The translations under genes were made by a program, and so were the position numbers. 64,000 nt of DNA, taken from contig NZ_CP033875.1 in NCBI RefSeq assembly GCF_002742645.2, forward strand, positions 186,001 through 250,000, read 5' to 3'. This document shows, one piece after another, positions 1 through 7,928 of the stretch. This DNA is from Caulobacter sp. FWC26. GTDB taxonomy: Bacteria; Pseudomonadota; Alphaproteobacteria; Caulobacterales; Caulobacteraceae. How positions within the stretch are numbered: the stretch's first letter is position 1; every line of letters begins with the position of its first letter. Below the pieces are notes generated by a model. The model did not search any database and was not told the origin of the DNA. It saw only the letters and a program-made list of their open reading frames with translations.

Positions 1-102
1 GGGGTCTATCTGACCCTGTCGCTGGGGGTGACCTTCCCCCTCAACCTGATCCTCGGCATCCCGCTGCTGGCCCTGGCGGCGGCCCAACTGGCGGGAGGGT
101 AG
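1..102 (+). CDS. C-terminus of a membrane transporter, possibly SbtA-type bicarbonate permease (partial)
   Basis: Only the last 33 codons are in the window, ending at TAG 100-102. They encode a hydrophobic helix of the pattern GVYLTLSLGVTFPLN followed by LILGIPLLALA. This resembles the final transmembrane segment of sodium-dependent bicarbonate (SbtA) permeases, where a TLSLGVTFP-N-x3-GIPL type motif closes the protein; that match is from memory of the family. A second, shortened copy of the same 3' end lies at about 1190-1248. The family call is tentative because most of the protein lies outside the window. Confidence 0.45.
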   Translation, partial: GVYLTLSLGVTFPLNLILGIPLLALAAAQLAGG

Positions 103-167
103 GATCGTCCCGGCGCCGCGCATCGCCACGCGGCGCCGAAACGGGTTCGAGGACCGCCGGGCTGGCC
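1..167 (+). repeat. direct repeat copy 1 (transporter 3' end plus flank)
   Basis: This stretch is repeated at about 1190-1314. After the stop codon the two copies agree nearly base for base for more than 60 bases, through the GC-rich segment ending in GAGGACCGCCGG and a following GGCC. Copy 1 loses similarity near 167, so it keeps only the left arm of the terminator hairpin that is complete in copy 2. Confidence 0.8.
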
Positions 168-182
168 GAAACGAAGGAACGC

Positions 183-938
183 CTAGCGGGTCCAGCCCAG
201 GAAATTGTCTGGATGGGACGCGAAGCTGTCCGAACCCAATTCTCGGCTGTTCCGGGCGCGTGTCTCCCGGAGCCAGGGCAGATGGGTCTCGATCCCCGTC
301 GTGGGCGGCTCATGGACGATCTGGATTTTCAGCTTCACCGAAACGGGATCGCCTTTCGCGGTGAAGATCTCTTCGGGCTTCACCAGTCGCCCCGAAGCTG
401 GATCCGCCGGATTGGTGAACATCGCGAAGGCGGGGAAAAGGTCCGGCGGCACTGATACGGGCTCGGTCGGCGCGCGGCTTTTCGCCGCCTCCAAGCCCGG
501 ACTGCTTCGATCAACCCACGAAATGTCGATATCGGACACGCGCCCCAAGACGTGCACGCCATCCCATTGGTAAAGGCTTGAGATGGTCGGGTTCGGCAGG
601 CCCAGCCCGTTCCAAACGGTCATCGCGAAGACGCTTTGGTCGTCCTCGATGAGAACCGGAATGGCTTGCCCTCTCAGGTAGCGACTTATCCTGCTGCCCG
701 GCATAGCGGGGACTTCGGTCGCATCGAACTGCCAGACGCCAGAGGGAAATGATTTCCCTTGAGGGGTTTCGACCTCGAATAGCAGCTTCAGCCGGACGGT
801 TTGGTCCACCCGCCTGCTGCAGCCCGACAATCCGGTCGCAAGAACGGCTCCGGCGGAGAGCAGGGCTCGCCGCGAAAACCCCTTGCTCGCATCGCCGACG
901 GCGGCAAGCAGCGCTGGCTTTATCAGTGCAGAACTCAA
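183..938 (-). CDS. putative Tat-exported lipoprotein, function unknown
   Basis: A 251-residue protein if the TTG at 938 is the start; it has GAGGGG a few bases upstream. An in-frame ATG at 995 would add 19 residues that do not look like a signal peptide. Near the N-terminus are a twin-arginine stretch (FSRRALLSAG) and a lipobox (TGLSGC, Cys about 40), predicting Tat export and lipidation. The rest is a soluble domain rich in short beta-type segments, with no motif I recognise. The gene sits between two copies of a transporter 3' end and appears to have arrived as part of an insertion that split that terminus from its terminator. No neighbour suggests a function. Confidence 0.6.
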   Translation of the reverse strand: MSSALIKPALLAAVGDASKGFSRRALLSAGAVLATGLSGCSRRVDQTVRLKLLFEVETPQGKSFPSGVWQFDATEVPAMPGSRISRYLRGQAIPVLIEDDQSVFAMTVWNGLGLPNPTISSLYQWDGVHVLGRVSDIDISWVDRSSPGLEAAKSRAPTEPVSVPPDLFPAFAMFTNPADPASGRLVKPEEIFTAKGDPVSVKLKIQIVHEPPTTGIETHLPWLRETRARNSRELGSDSFASHPDNFLGWTR

Positions 939-1189
939 GCGCCCCTCGCTCCAGCCAAATCGTGAATTCGAAGCGTCGCAAGGGATCGCCGGCAACGCAC
1001 CGGCTCAACCTACGGCCGGGCTGGACTTCGAGATAAGGCTAATCCGGCGGTCGATATCAGGCCAGCTCGAATGTCGCGGAGATTGCAAGTCGCCCAAGCT
1101 CGCCCTTCCGAGCGCGGAATGGCAGAGTTCGAGGCGAAGGCGGATCTCTGGAGAGCATAGACACCCCTCTGCCGCACTCCCGCCCAAGG

Positions 1190-1248
1190 CCGACGCCGGC
1201 GTCTACCTGACCCTGGGCATCCCGCTGCTGGCTCTGGCGGGAGGGTAG
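1190..1248 (+). pseudogene. decayed second copy of the transporter 3' end
   Basis: This reads KADAGVYLTL-GIPLLALAGG and then TAG. Against positions 1-102 it lacks exactly 12 codons (the SLGVTFPLNLIL part) and 5 codons (AAQLA), so both deletions keep the frame and the same stop. No start codon or transporter body precedes it; upstream lies the inserted lipoprotein region. It is best read as a remnant left by duplication or rearrangement. Confidence 0.7.
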
Positions 1249-1294
1249 GATCGTCCCGGCGCCGCGCATCCCCACGCGGCGCCGAAACGGGTTC

Positions 1295-1323
1295 GAGGAC
1301 CGCCGGCCTGGCCGGCGGTCCTC
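1295..1323. terminator. bidirectional hairpin terminator
   Basis: Perfect 13-bp stem: GAGGACCGCCGGC pairs with GCCGGCGGTCCTC across a 3-base loop. It lies between the decayed transporter end (+) and the M56 peptidase stop at 1348 (-). No long T run follows on either side, so efficiency is uncertain. Confidence 0.6.
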
Positions 1324-1347
1324 TCATAGCCCGGGAGCTGAGACTGG

Positions 1348-2553
1348 TTAGGTCGGGGGCGCCGCGAAGCGGATCGGAATGACGACGCGCCCGCCGTCGA
1401 CCGGTTTGCCGTCGCGGGTGAGGGGGCTCATCTGGAAGATGGTCCCCAGTTGCAGCGCCGCAGCGCCGAAGCCATAGGCGTCCTCGCTCTCGCGCAGCAC
1501 CTTGCAGGCGGTCAGTTGGCCCGTTGCCGTCACGCGGCAATCGATGACGGCGAAGCCTTCGGCCTTGGCCGCCTTGGCCGCCGCCGGATAGAAGCGCGCC
1601 ATATCCTGGGCGGTCGGCTTGACGACCCAATTGGGCTGGGTGATCGCCGGCGCCGGACGGGCATCGGCGGCCCACACGGCGCCGGCGCCCGCGAAGCCGA
1701 CCAACGCCGCGATGGCCAGGCCCGCCGCCCGCCTCGCGGGGCTTCTGGTGGGGATGTTCAGCATGATCAGTCTCTCCTTCAGGGGATGAGCGCCGCCGGC
1801 CGGCCAATGGCAGCCGAACGGAACGACGCGGGGAGCCAAGAGGGCGTCGAGCAGGGTCTCGGCGTACAACCGGCGCGCCTGCGGACGCTGGGTGAGGACG
1901 GCCTCGTCGCAGGCCATTTCCTGGTCGAGGCGCAGACGGCGCGCGCCCAGGTGAACCAGCGGGTTGAACCAGGCCAGGCACTGGATCGCCACGACAAAGG
2001 TGTTGATGAGCGCGTCGCCGCGCGCGAGGTGGACGCCTTCATGCGCGAGAACCAGATCGCGGGCCTCGCCCTGGAAGCGGTCGTCGAAATCGGCGGGGAC
2101 CACGATGCGCGGCCAGGGAGATACCAGCACCATGGGGCCTGCCCCCAGATGTTTGCCGACCAGCAGTTCTACGTCGGTCGGATGCGGCTTCAGTGGCCCC
2201 AGCGACTGGGTGAAGCGCGCTTGGCGCAACAGGAAGGCGGCGGCCGCGACCAGGGCGCCCAGCGCCCAGACCAACAAGGCCAGTTGGCCCGCGATCGGTG
2301 TCGTCAGGGCCGATGGAACGGCCTCCCGTGCAGCCTTGCCGGCGGTGATCAGGATCGGCGCCAGGGGCGTGGCCTCGATCGGCGCGGGCGCCAGCGCCGC
2401 CAGGGCGCAGAGCGGTGGGGTCAGCCACAACAGATAGGCGGGCAGGGCGCCAAAGCGACGACGGACAGGCCCGCGCAGGGCCATCACCGCCAGAACGCCG
2501 CCGGCCAGGGCCAGGTTGGCGCCGACCAGCCCCGAGAGGACCGTCGCGCTCAT
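1348..2553 (-). CDS. BlaR1/MecR1-type M56 membrane metallopeptidase with a TonB-like C-terminal domain
   Basis: 401 residues. ATG at 2553 overlaps the blaI stop as ATGA, so the two are translationally coupled. The N-terminal half has several hydrophobic segments. The zinc motif HEGVH at about residue 170 is followed by the downstream M56 signature WFNPLVHLGARRLRLDQEMA-CDEA. In place of the penicillin-binding sensor of BlaR1, the last ~100 residues form a TonB C-terminal-like domain (VIDCRV-x3-G-LTACKVL and PLTRDGKPV-GRVVIPIRF). In the BlaI/BlaR paradigm the peptidase relieves repression by BlaI; here the sensed signal is unknown and need not be a beta-lactam. Confidence 0.88.
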   Translation of the reverse strand: MSATVLSGLVGANLALAGGVLAVMALRGPVRRRFGALPAYLLWLTPPLCALAALAPAPIEATPLAPILITAGKAAREAVPSALTTPIAGQLALLVWALGALVAAAAFLLRQARFTQSLGPLKPHPTDVELLVGKHLGAGPMVLVSPWPRIVVPADFDDRFQGEARDLVLAHEGVHLARGDALINTFVVAIQCLAWFNPLVHLGARRLRLDQEMACDEAVLTQRPQARRLYAETLLDALLAPRVVPFGCHWPAGGAHPLKERLIMLNIPTRSPARRAAGLAIAALVGFAGAGAVWAADARPAPAITQPNWVVKPTAQDMARFYPAAAKAAKAEGFAVIDCRVTATGQLTACKVLRESEDAYGFGAAALQLGTIFQMSPLTRDGKPVDGGRVVIPIRFAAPPT

Positions 2554-2912
2554 TTGCCGATCCTTTCGACGAGGGCCTTCAGCTCGGCGATGTCCTGGTC
2601 GCTGAGCTTGTCGCCTTCCGACAGGTGCATGACCAGCGGGGCGAGGCGGCCGTCGAACAGCCGGTCCAACAGGCCCTGGCTCTCGCCCTGCACATAGTCG
2701 CGTCGGCTCAGCAGGGGCGAGTAGAGGTAGCGGCGACCGTCGGCCTTGGCCGCGACGGCCTTCTTCTTGACCAGACGACTGATCAGCACCTTCACGGTGC
2801 CTTCGGTCCAATCCTGCGGGCCGCAAACCTGGCTCATGATCGCCTCTGAGGTCAGCGGGCTTTCCCGCCACAGCGCCTCCATCACCACGCTTTCGGCCGT
2901 GCTGATCTTCAT
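2550..2912 (-). CDS. blaI: BlaI/MecI/CopY family transcriptional repressor
   Basis: 120 residues, full length for the family. The N-terminal winged helix (MKISTAESVVMEALW, then GTVKVLISRLVKKKAV and the wing KADGRRYLYSPL) is typical of Penicillinase_R proteins. The C-terminal helices (LVMHLSEGDKLSDQDIAELKALVE) serve dimerisation. It overlaps the M56 peptidase gene by 4 bp, the usual repressor/sensor-protease pair. A doubled TGACA-N2-TGTCA dyad just upstream is the obvious autoregulatory operator. The target genes outside this operon are not visible here. Confidence 0.92.
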   Translation of the reverse strand: MKISTAESVVMEALWRESPLTSEAIMSQVCGPQDWTEGTVKVLISRLVKKKAVAAKADGRRYLYSPLLSRRDYVQGESQGLLDRLFDGRLAPLVMHLSEGDKLSDQDIAELKALVERIGK

Positions 2913-2923
2913 GATTCACCCCC

Positions 2924-2963
2924 GATGACAAGTGTCAACAACTCATTGTTGACACTTGTCATC
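2924..2963. promoter_or_regulatory. double BlaI operator
   Basis: The 18-bp arm GATGACAAGTGTCAACAA is followed by CTCA and its exact reverse complement. Each arm contains its own dyad TGACA-N2-TGTCA (2926-2937 and 2950-2961), 24 bp apart. It lies 12-51 bp upstream of blaI, so repressor dimers bound here would cover the promoter. The assignment to BlaI is inferred from position and symmetry. Confidence 0.8.
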
Positions 2964-3046
2964 GTTCTCGTCAACCGCGGTTCCATGAGGCGGTGGCCCT
3001 CATTGGTGGCCTGATCTATTCCAAGCCGTCGTTCTGCGTGGGACGC

Positions 3047-3075
3047 AAAAAGGGCCGGTGATCGCTCACCGGCCC
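3047..3075 (-). terminator. rho-independent terminator of the M13 peptidase gene
   Basis: On the minus strand, GGGCCGGTGA, a GCGA loop and TCACCGGCCC are followed by TTTTT. It starts 26 bp after the stop codon of the gene at 3102. Confidence 0.9.
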
Positions 3076-3101
3076 CTGATGTCGTGTGACGGCTCGGGTG
3101 A

Positions 3102-5219
3102 CTACCAGAGCTTCACGCGGTCTTCCGGCGCGACATACAGCTTGTCGCCCGGCTTGACGTCGTAGGCCGAGTACCAGCCCGGCTGGTTCCGGATGGTGCC
3201 ATTGACGCGGTAGTAGGCCGGCGAGTGCGGATCAGTGGCGATCTGCTGCTTGAGAGCCTCGTCGCGGGTCTTCTGGCGCCACACCTGGGCCCAGCCCAGA
3301 TAGACGCGCTGGTCGCCGGTGAAGCCGTCGAGAACCGGCGAGGGCTTGCCCTTCAGCGAGACGTGATAGGCGTCCAGCGCGAAGGCCAGGCCCGACAGGT
3401 CGCCGATGTTCTCACCCATGGTCAGGGCGCCGTTGACCTTCACGCCCGGGAAGGGCTCGAAGGCCGAGTACTGGGCGCCCAGCTTGGCGGCCTGGGCGTT
3501 GAACTTGGCCGCATCCTCGGCGGTCCACCAGTCGCGCAGCACGCCGTCGCCGTCGGACTTGCGGCCCTGGTCGTCGAAGCCGTGGCCGATCTCGTGGCCG
3601 ATCACGCCGCCGATGCCGCCGTAGTTGACGGCCGGGTCCGCGTCCGGATGGAAGAACGGCGCCTGCAGGATGGCGGCCGGGAACACGATCTCGTTGTTGA
3701 CCGAGTTGTAGTAGGCGTTGACCGTCTGCGGGGTCATGCCCCACTCGGTCTTGTCGACCGGCTGGTTCAGGCGTTCGACGTCGTGGCGGTAGTCCCAGGC
3801 GCCGGCGCGCAGCACGTTGCCGTAGGCGTCGTTGTCCTTGATCTCCAGCTTGGAGTAGTCGCGCCACTTGTCGGGATAGCCGATCTTGACGGTGAACTTG
3901 GCCAGCTTGTCCTGCGCCTTGACCTTGGTCTCCGGACCCATCCAGTCCGAAGCGTCAATGCGCGCCTTCAGGACAGTCCGGATGTCGCCGACCAGCGAGA
4001 TCATCTTGGCCTTGCTCTCGGGCGGGAAGTAGGCGGCGACATATTCCTTGCCGACCGCTTCGCCCAGCATGCCGTTGACCGCGCCAACGCCGCGCTTCCA
4101 GCGCGGGCGCTGCTCGGGCTGACCCGCCAGGGTCTTGTTGCGGAACTCGAACTGGGCGTCGACGAAGCGCTTGGACAGCATGCCCGCGCCGCTATCGATG
4201 ACCTTGAACGCCTGCCAGGCCTTCAGAGTCTCCAGCGGGGTGTCGGCGTAGATCTTGGCGAACTTCGGGAACGAGGTGTTCGTCGTGACGATGAAGCGGT
4301 CGATCTTGGGCAGCTCGGTGCCGATCAGATAACGGTTCCAGTCATAGCCGGGCGTCATCGCCTGCAGCTCGGCCAGGGTGGCGGGGTTGTAGGTCTTGTC
4401 GCGGTTGCGGCGCTCGACGCGGGTCCAGGTGGCTTCGGCGAGCTGGGTTTCGAACGCCAGGATGGCCTTGGCGTTCTCAGCGGGCTTTTCCCAGCCGGCC
4501 ATGGTCAGCATCTTCTCGACATAGGCCAGATAGGCGGCCTTCTTGTCGGCGAAGCGGGCTTCCAGATAGTAGTCGCGGTCGGGCAGGCTGAGGCCGCCGG
4601 TGCCGGCGTAGACCGCGTAGCGTTGCGGGTTCTTGGCGTCCGTCTGGATGCCCAGGCCGATCAGCGCGGTGTAGGGCGTGGTCGAGGCCTTGCCCATCAG
4701 GGCCGTGAACTCGTCCTTGGTCTTGACCTTCTTGATCCCGGCCAGCCAAGGCGCGAGCGGCTTGGCGTCCAGCTTTTCGATGGTCGCTTCGTCCATGTAG
4801 GCGCGGTAGGCGGCGCCGATTTTGGCCTTGTCGCCGGTCGCGGCCTTGTCGGCGGCGGCGGCTTCGATGATCGCCCGGGTGCGGGCTTCGGACAGTTCGG
4901 CCAGGAAGTCGAAGGCGCCGTAGCGGGTGCGGTCCGACGGGATCTGGGTGCGGGCGTCCCAGGCGCCGTTGGCGAACTTGTAGAAGTCGTCGCCCGGCTT
5001 CACCGAGGTGTCCATGCCCGAGATATCGAAGCCCCAGGTCCCGTAGCGCGGGGACTCCAGCGAGGTCAGATCGGCCGACGCGCTGGCGGCCACGGAGGGC
5101 AGCAGCGATTGCACGACGCAGGCGTCGTCGATGCAGGGGTGCTCGTCGCGCGCTTGCGCCCCGAACGCCGAGAGGGACAGGGCCGCGAACGCCGCAGCGC
5201 CGAACCAGACTTTTTTCAT
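3102..5219 (-). CDS. M13 family (neprilysin/PepO-like) zinc metallopeptidase, secreted
   Basis: 705 residues, normal for family M13. The N-terminus MKKVWFGAAAFAALSLSAFGAQA is a Sec signal peptide, so the enzyme acts in the periplasm or outside. M13_N occupies most of residues 60-450 and the catalytic domain the rest. Seen directly: NAYYNSVNNEIVFPA (about 502; substrate-binding NAYY/F), VIGHEIGHGFDDQG (zinc ligands, about 543) and GENIGDLSGLA (third zinc ligand Glu, about 602). The C-terminus ends VKLW, close to the usual CKVW/CKLW. It degrades oligopeptides. It is monocistronic, with its own terminator at 3047-3075. Confidence 0.95.
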   Translation of the reverse strand: MKKVWFGAAAFAALSLSAFGAQARDEHPCIDDACVVQSLLPSVAASASADLTSLESPRYGTWGFDISGMDTSVKPGDDFYKFANGAWDARTQIPSDRTRYGAFDFLAELSEARTRAIIEAAAADKAATGDKAKIGAAYRAYMDEATIEKLDAKPLAPWLAGIKKVKTKDEFTALMGKASTTPYTALIGLGIQTDAKNPQRYAVYAGTGGLSLPDRDYYLEARFADKKAAYLAYVEKMLTMAGWEKPAENAKAILAFETQLAEATWTRVERRNRDKTYNPATLAELQAMTPGYDWNRYLIGTELPKIDRFIVTTNTSFPKFAKIYADTPLETLKAWQAFKVIDSGAGMLSKRFVDAQFEFRNKTLAGQPEQRPRWKRGVGAVNGMLGEAVGKEYVAAYFPPESKAKMISLVGDIRTVLKARIDASDWMGPETKVKAQDKLAKFTVKIGYPDKWRDYSKLEIKDNDAYGNVLRAGAWDYRHDVERLNQPVDKTEWGMTPQTVNAYYNSVNNEIVFPAAILQAPFFHPDADPAVNYGGIGGVIGHEIGHGFDDQGRKSDGDGVLRDWWTAEDAAKFNAQAAKLGAQYSAFEPFPGVKVNGALTMGENIGDLSGLAFALDAYHVSLKGKPSPVLDGFTGDQRVYLGWAQVWRQKTRDEALKQQIATDPHSPAYYRVNGTIRNQPGWYSAYDVKPGDKLYVAPEDRVKLW

Positions 5220-5357
5220 GGAATTCGCATCCGTTGGTGTGAGCCGCCGGCAATCTGCTACGGCGCGAAAACTTTACCCCCTTAAAAAAAGTTCATGTGA
5301 CCCATTTTTTGAATCGCGGGTTTCGCGCGCGCGCCCGAAGCCAAGGGCGTGAACGCG

Positions 5358-5393
5358 AAAAGGCCGCCGGCGTCGGGGAACGCGCGGCGGCCT
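5358..5393 (-). terminator. terminator of the metal-acquisition operon
   Basis: On the minus strand AGGCCGCCG and CGGCGGCCT pair across a 15-base loop and are followed by TTT. It lies about 40 bp past the stop of the SCO1 gene, at the end of the five-gene operon. Confidence 0.6.
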
Positions 5394-5432
5394 CACGCGG
5401 CGTGCGGTGACAGGAAGGATTTGCCTTGCGGC

Positions 5433-6005
5433 TTAGTTCACAAGGTCGCGGAGCTGGGCCAGGGCCCGCTCGGGCGGCGACTGGTAGGCGATCGGCGAGA
5501 CGAACCGCCCCTTGGCGTCGAACAGATAGATCGCCGAAGAGTGGTCGATCGTGTAGCCGCCGCCGTCCAGCGGGACCTTCTGATAGTAGACGCGGTACGC
5601 CCGGGCCGTCTTGGCGATGGCCTCCGGCGTACCGGTGAACCCCCGGATGCGCGGGTCGAAGTTCGACAGATATTCCCGGAGCTGAGCGGGGGTGTCGCGT
5701 TCGGGGTCGACGGTGATGAAGACCACGTTCAGCTTGTCGGCGTCCTTGCCCAGCGCCTTCAGCCAGGCGGTCAGCTCCGTCATCGTGGTCGGGCAGACTT
5801 CGGGGCAATAGGTGAAGCCGAAGAAGACGGCCGTCGGTTTGCCCAGCAGCGACTTCTCCGTCACCGGCCGGCCGTTCATGTCGGTCAGCTGGAACGGCCC
5901 GCCGATCTTGATCAGCGCGCCGGCCGTCTCGCGCGCGGCCTTGTCGCCGCAGGCGGAAAGCGGCGTGGCGACCAGCAGGGCCAGGGCCAGGGCGATCGCC
6001 CGCAT
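5433..6005 (-). CDS. SCO1/SenC family copper metallochaperone lipoprotein
   Basis: 190 residues with a thioredoxin-like fold. The N-terminus ends in a lipobox (PLSAC, Cys19), so it is anchored on the periplasmic side of a membrane. Copper ligands typical of Sco proteins are present: CPEVC (Cys67 and Cys71) and His155 in YTIDHSSAIY. Sco proteins deliver Cu(I) to, or reduce, the CuA site of cytochrome c oxidase subunit II, together with PCu(A)C. Its start overlaps the stop of the PCu(A)C gene by one base (TGATG). It is the last gene of the operon. Confidence 0.93.
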   Translation of the reverse strand: MRAIALALALLVATPLSACGDKAARETAGALIKIGGPFQLTDMNGRPVTEKSLLGKPTAVFFGFTYCPEVCPTTMTELTAWLKALGKDADKLNVVFITVDPERDTPAQLREYLSNFDPRIRGFTGTPEAIAKTARAYRVYYQKVPLDGGGYTIDHSSAIYLFDAKGRFVSPIAYQSPPERALAQLRDLVN

Positions 6006-6460
6006 CAGTGATGCATCCCCGACATCGCCGGCATGGGCGGGGTCTTGACCACGGCGGTGACCTTGACCGGCTTGGCCTTCTGGAACTTGAGCGTCAGCGG
6101 CACCTGGGCGCCTTCCTTCAGGGCGATCTTGGGGGCGATGACCATGATGTGGTCGGCGCCAGGCTTCAGGGACACAGCCTTACCGGCCGGCAGGGCCAGG
6201 CCGTCGGTCAGCTTGCGCATCCGCATCACCCCGCCGTCCATCGACATGGTGTGGATCTCGCCACGGTCTGCGGCGGTGGTCTCGACCGCCACCAGACGGT
6301 CGTCGACGCTGGCGGTCAGGGTGACGTAGCAGCCGCCAGCCAGGGCGCCGGTGGGGGCCGGGCGGCACCAGGCGTCCGCGGCGACGACCTTGGGCGCGGG
6401 CGCGGCGGCGGTCATGGCCAAGGCGGCGGCGGAGACGGCGAGCAGGGTCAGGGTCTTCAT
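6005..6460 (-). CDS. periplasmic copper chaperone PCu(A)C
   Basis: 151 residues with a signal peptide ending near residue 25 (AAAPAPKVVAA). The family motif H(M)-x10-M-x21-H-x-M is represented by His70, Met81, His104 and Met106 (EIHTMSM, MRMRKL, ADHIMVI), the Cu(I) ligand set. A Cys pair (WCRP and GGCYV) may be structural. The C-terminus MPAMSGMHH adds another Met/His-rich copper-binding tail. PCu(A)C passes copper to Sco and to the CuA centre of cytochrome oxidase, which agrees with the adjacent sco gene. It begins 2 bp after the PepSY gene ends. Confidence 0.93.
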   Translation of the reverse strand: MKTLTLLAVSAAALAMTAAAPAPKVVAADAWCRPAPTGALAGGCYVTLTASVDDRLVAVETTAADRGEIHTMSMDGGVMRMRKLTDGLALPAGKAVSLKPGADHIMVIAPKIALKEGAQVPLTLKFQKAKPVKVTAVVKTPPMPAMSGMHH

Positions 6461-6462
6461 GT

Positions 6463-7863
6463 TCAGGCTCCGGTCTGGGCGCGCGGCGTGATCAGCCGGC
6501 GCAGGGTAAGGTCAAAGAGGAGCGCCGCAACCAGCGACGCCCCCACCAGGGGGTAAAGAAGGGCCAGCGGCAGGACGATCGCCAGCAGGCCGGCATAGGC
6601 GCCGCGGTGGGTCGGACGCGCGGGCGCGGCGAGACGACCCTTGGGGCGACGCTTCCACCACATGACGATCGCCGAGACGCCCATCAGCCAGATCGCGACG
6701 CAGCCGGCCAGCATGACCAGCTTGTTGACGAGGCCGAACTGCTGGCCCTGGTGGACGGCGATGCCCCACTCGATGGCCTGGGCCGCCGGCCCGAAGTCGC
6801 GATAGCCGATGTCGGCCAGCACATGGCCGTCGCCGCCGTCGAGATAGACCGTGCGGGTCTGTTCGACCTTGTCGGGCATGTAGGCGGCGGTCCAGGTCCC
6901 GGCCGGGGTCTTGGGCAGGGACAGGGTGAAGCCGTCCGTCAGGCCGCCGGCGCGGGCCCGGGCGACGATGGCGTTGGCGTCGAGCGGCGCGGGCGGCTCC
7001 ATCATCATCATGTGATGGTCGTGATCGTTCATGCCGGCCATCTGGGCCTGGGCTTCCGAAGGCGGCGGAGCCTTGGCCTGTAGGGCCCAGGGCACGCCCG
7101 TCGCCTCCTCGACCGGGGCCGGCTTGCCGTGGTGCTGCTCGGCGACCGGCGGCTTGGGACGGCCCCAGCCGGCCTGCGTGGTGAGCTGGCGGACCTCCTT
7201 GCCCCAGAAGGCCGACCACGGCATGCCGGTGACGGCGAGGAACAGGATCACGCCGCTGGCGAACACGCCGGTCACCGCGTGCAGGTCGCGCCAGAACAGG
7301 CGCTTGGCGGGCCGGCTGCGAACCGTGACGACACCGCCCGCCTGGCCACGCGGCCACCACAGGAAGATCCCCGTGGCGACCAGCACGATGGTCCAGCCGG
7401 CCGCGACCTCGACCATTAGGTTCATCACCGGTCCGGCGATCTCCAGGCTGTGCAGGTGTTTGACCAGCCCCATGACGCCGCCGGGCTGGGTGGTTCCCAG
7501 CACGGCGCCGGTATGCGGATCGACATAGGCGGTCTGCTTCTCGCCGTTGGCCTCGACGGTGACCTGGACCGAGCGGTCGTAGCGGGCGGGCAGGACCACC
7601 TGCCTAGCCTCGCCACGGGTGGCCGCCTCGGCGGCGGCGATCCAGGTGGTGGGCTTGGTCTGCCCCGGTCCTTCGGCGACGACCACCAGCGGACGATGGA
7701 CCAAGGCGGTCAGTTCGTCCTTGAACAGATAAAGCCCCCCGGTCAGGGCCATCAGCATCAGGATCGGCAGGACCAGCAGGCCTGCATAGAAGTGCCAGCG
7801 CCAGAAGGCGCGATAGACCTCGCCGGCCGGGGCGGTGGTCTCGGGATTATCGATCGCGGTCAT
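6463..7863 (-). CDS. PepSY-TM domain inner-membrane protein (PiuB-like)
   Basis: 466 residues. Four to five membrane helices are seen: one near residues 25-45, one near 150-170, one near 195-215, and two near the C-terminus. PepSY segments lie between them. A His/Met-rich loop (NDHDHHMMMMEPPAP, about residue 280) could bind metal. PepSY-TM proteins often accompany TonB-dependent receptors, where they are thought to act as ferric-siderophore reductases or in metal release; the present context with Sco and PCu(A)C points instead to copper. It is tightly coupled to the PCu(A)C gene and lies 65 bp after the receptor gene. Confidence 0.88.
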   Translation of the reverse strand: MTAIDNPETTAPAGEVYRAFWRWHFYAGLLVLPILMLMALTGGLYLFKDELTALVHRPLVVVAEGPGQTKPTTWIAAAEAATRGEARQVVLPARYDRSVQVTVEANGEKQTAYVDPHTGAVLGTTQPGGVMGLVKHLHSLEIAGPVMNLMVEVAAGWTIVLVATGIFLWWPRGQAGGVVTVRSRPAKRLFWRDLHAVTGVFASGVILFLAVTGMPWSAFWGKEVRQLTTQAGWGRPKPPVAEQHHGKPAPVEEATGVPWALQAKAPPPSEAQAQMAGMNDHDHHMMMMEPPAPLDANAIVARARAGGLTDGFTLSLPKTPAGTWTAAYMPDKVEQTRTVYLDGGDGHVLADIGYRDFGPAAQAIEWGIAVHQGQQFGLVNKLVMLAGCVAIWLMGVSAIVMWWKRRPKGRLAAPARPTHRGAYAGLLAIVLPLALLYPLVGASLVAALLFDLTLRRLITPRAQTGA

Positions 7864-7928
7864 CGCGATGCTCCGGGCTTGAGGCGGCGGCCCTTGCGAA
7901 CCGCCGCCCCGTCGTGATCAAGGGAGGG

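Larger units (their letters stand above)
1190..1323 (+). repeat. direct repeat copy 2, carrying the intact hairpin
   Basis: Second copy of the sequence at 1-167. It continues past the end of copy 1 into the full inverted repeat at 1295-1323. That makes it the likely original right-hand boundary of the transporter gene. Confidence 0.75.

Noticed and set aside
1348..2912. Reading the blaI/M56 pair as a beta-lactam resistance system
   Set aside because: The penicillin-binding sensor is absent and no beta-lactamase follows; the class C-like hydrolase at 25156 is separate and lacks an operator of this type.
3225..5285. 686-codon open frame opposite the M13 peptidase gene
   Set aside because: A shadow of high-GC coding DNA; the opposite strand has clear M13 motifs and a signal peptide.
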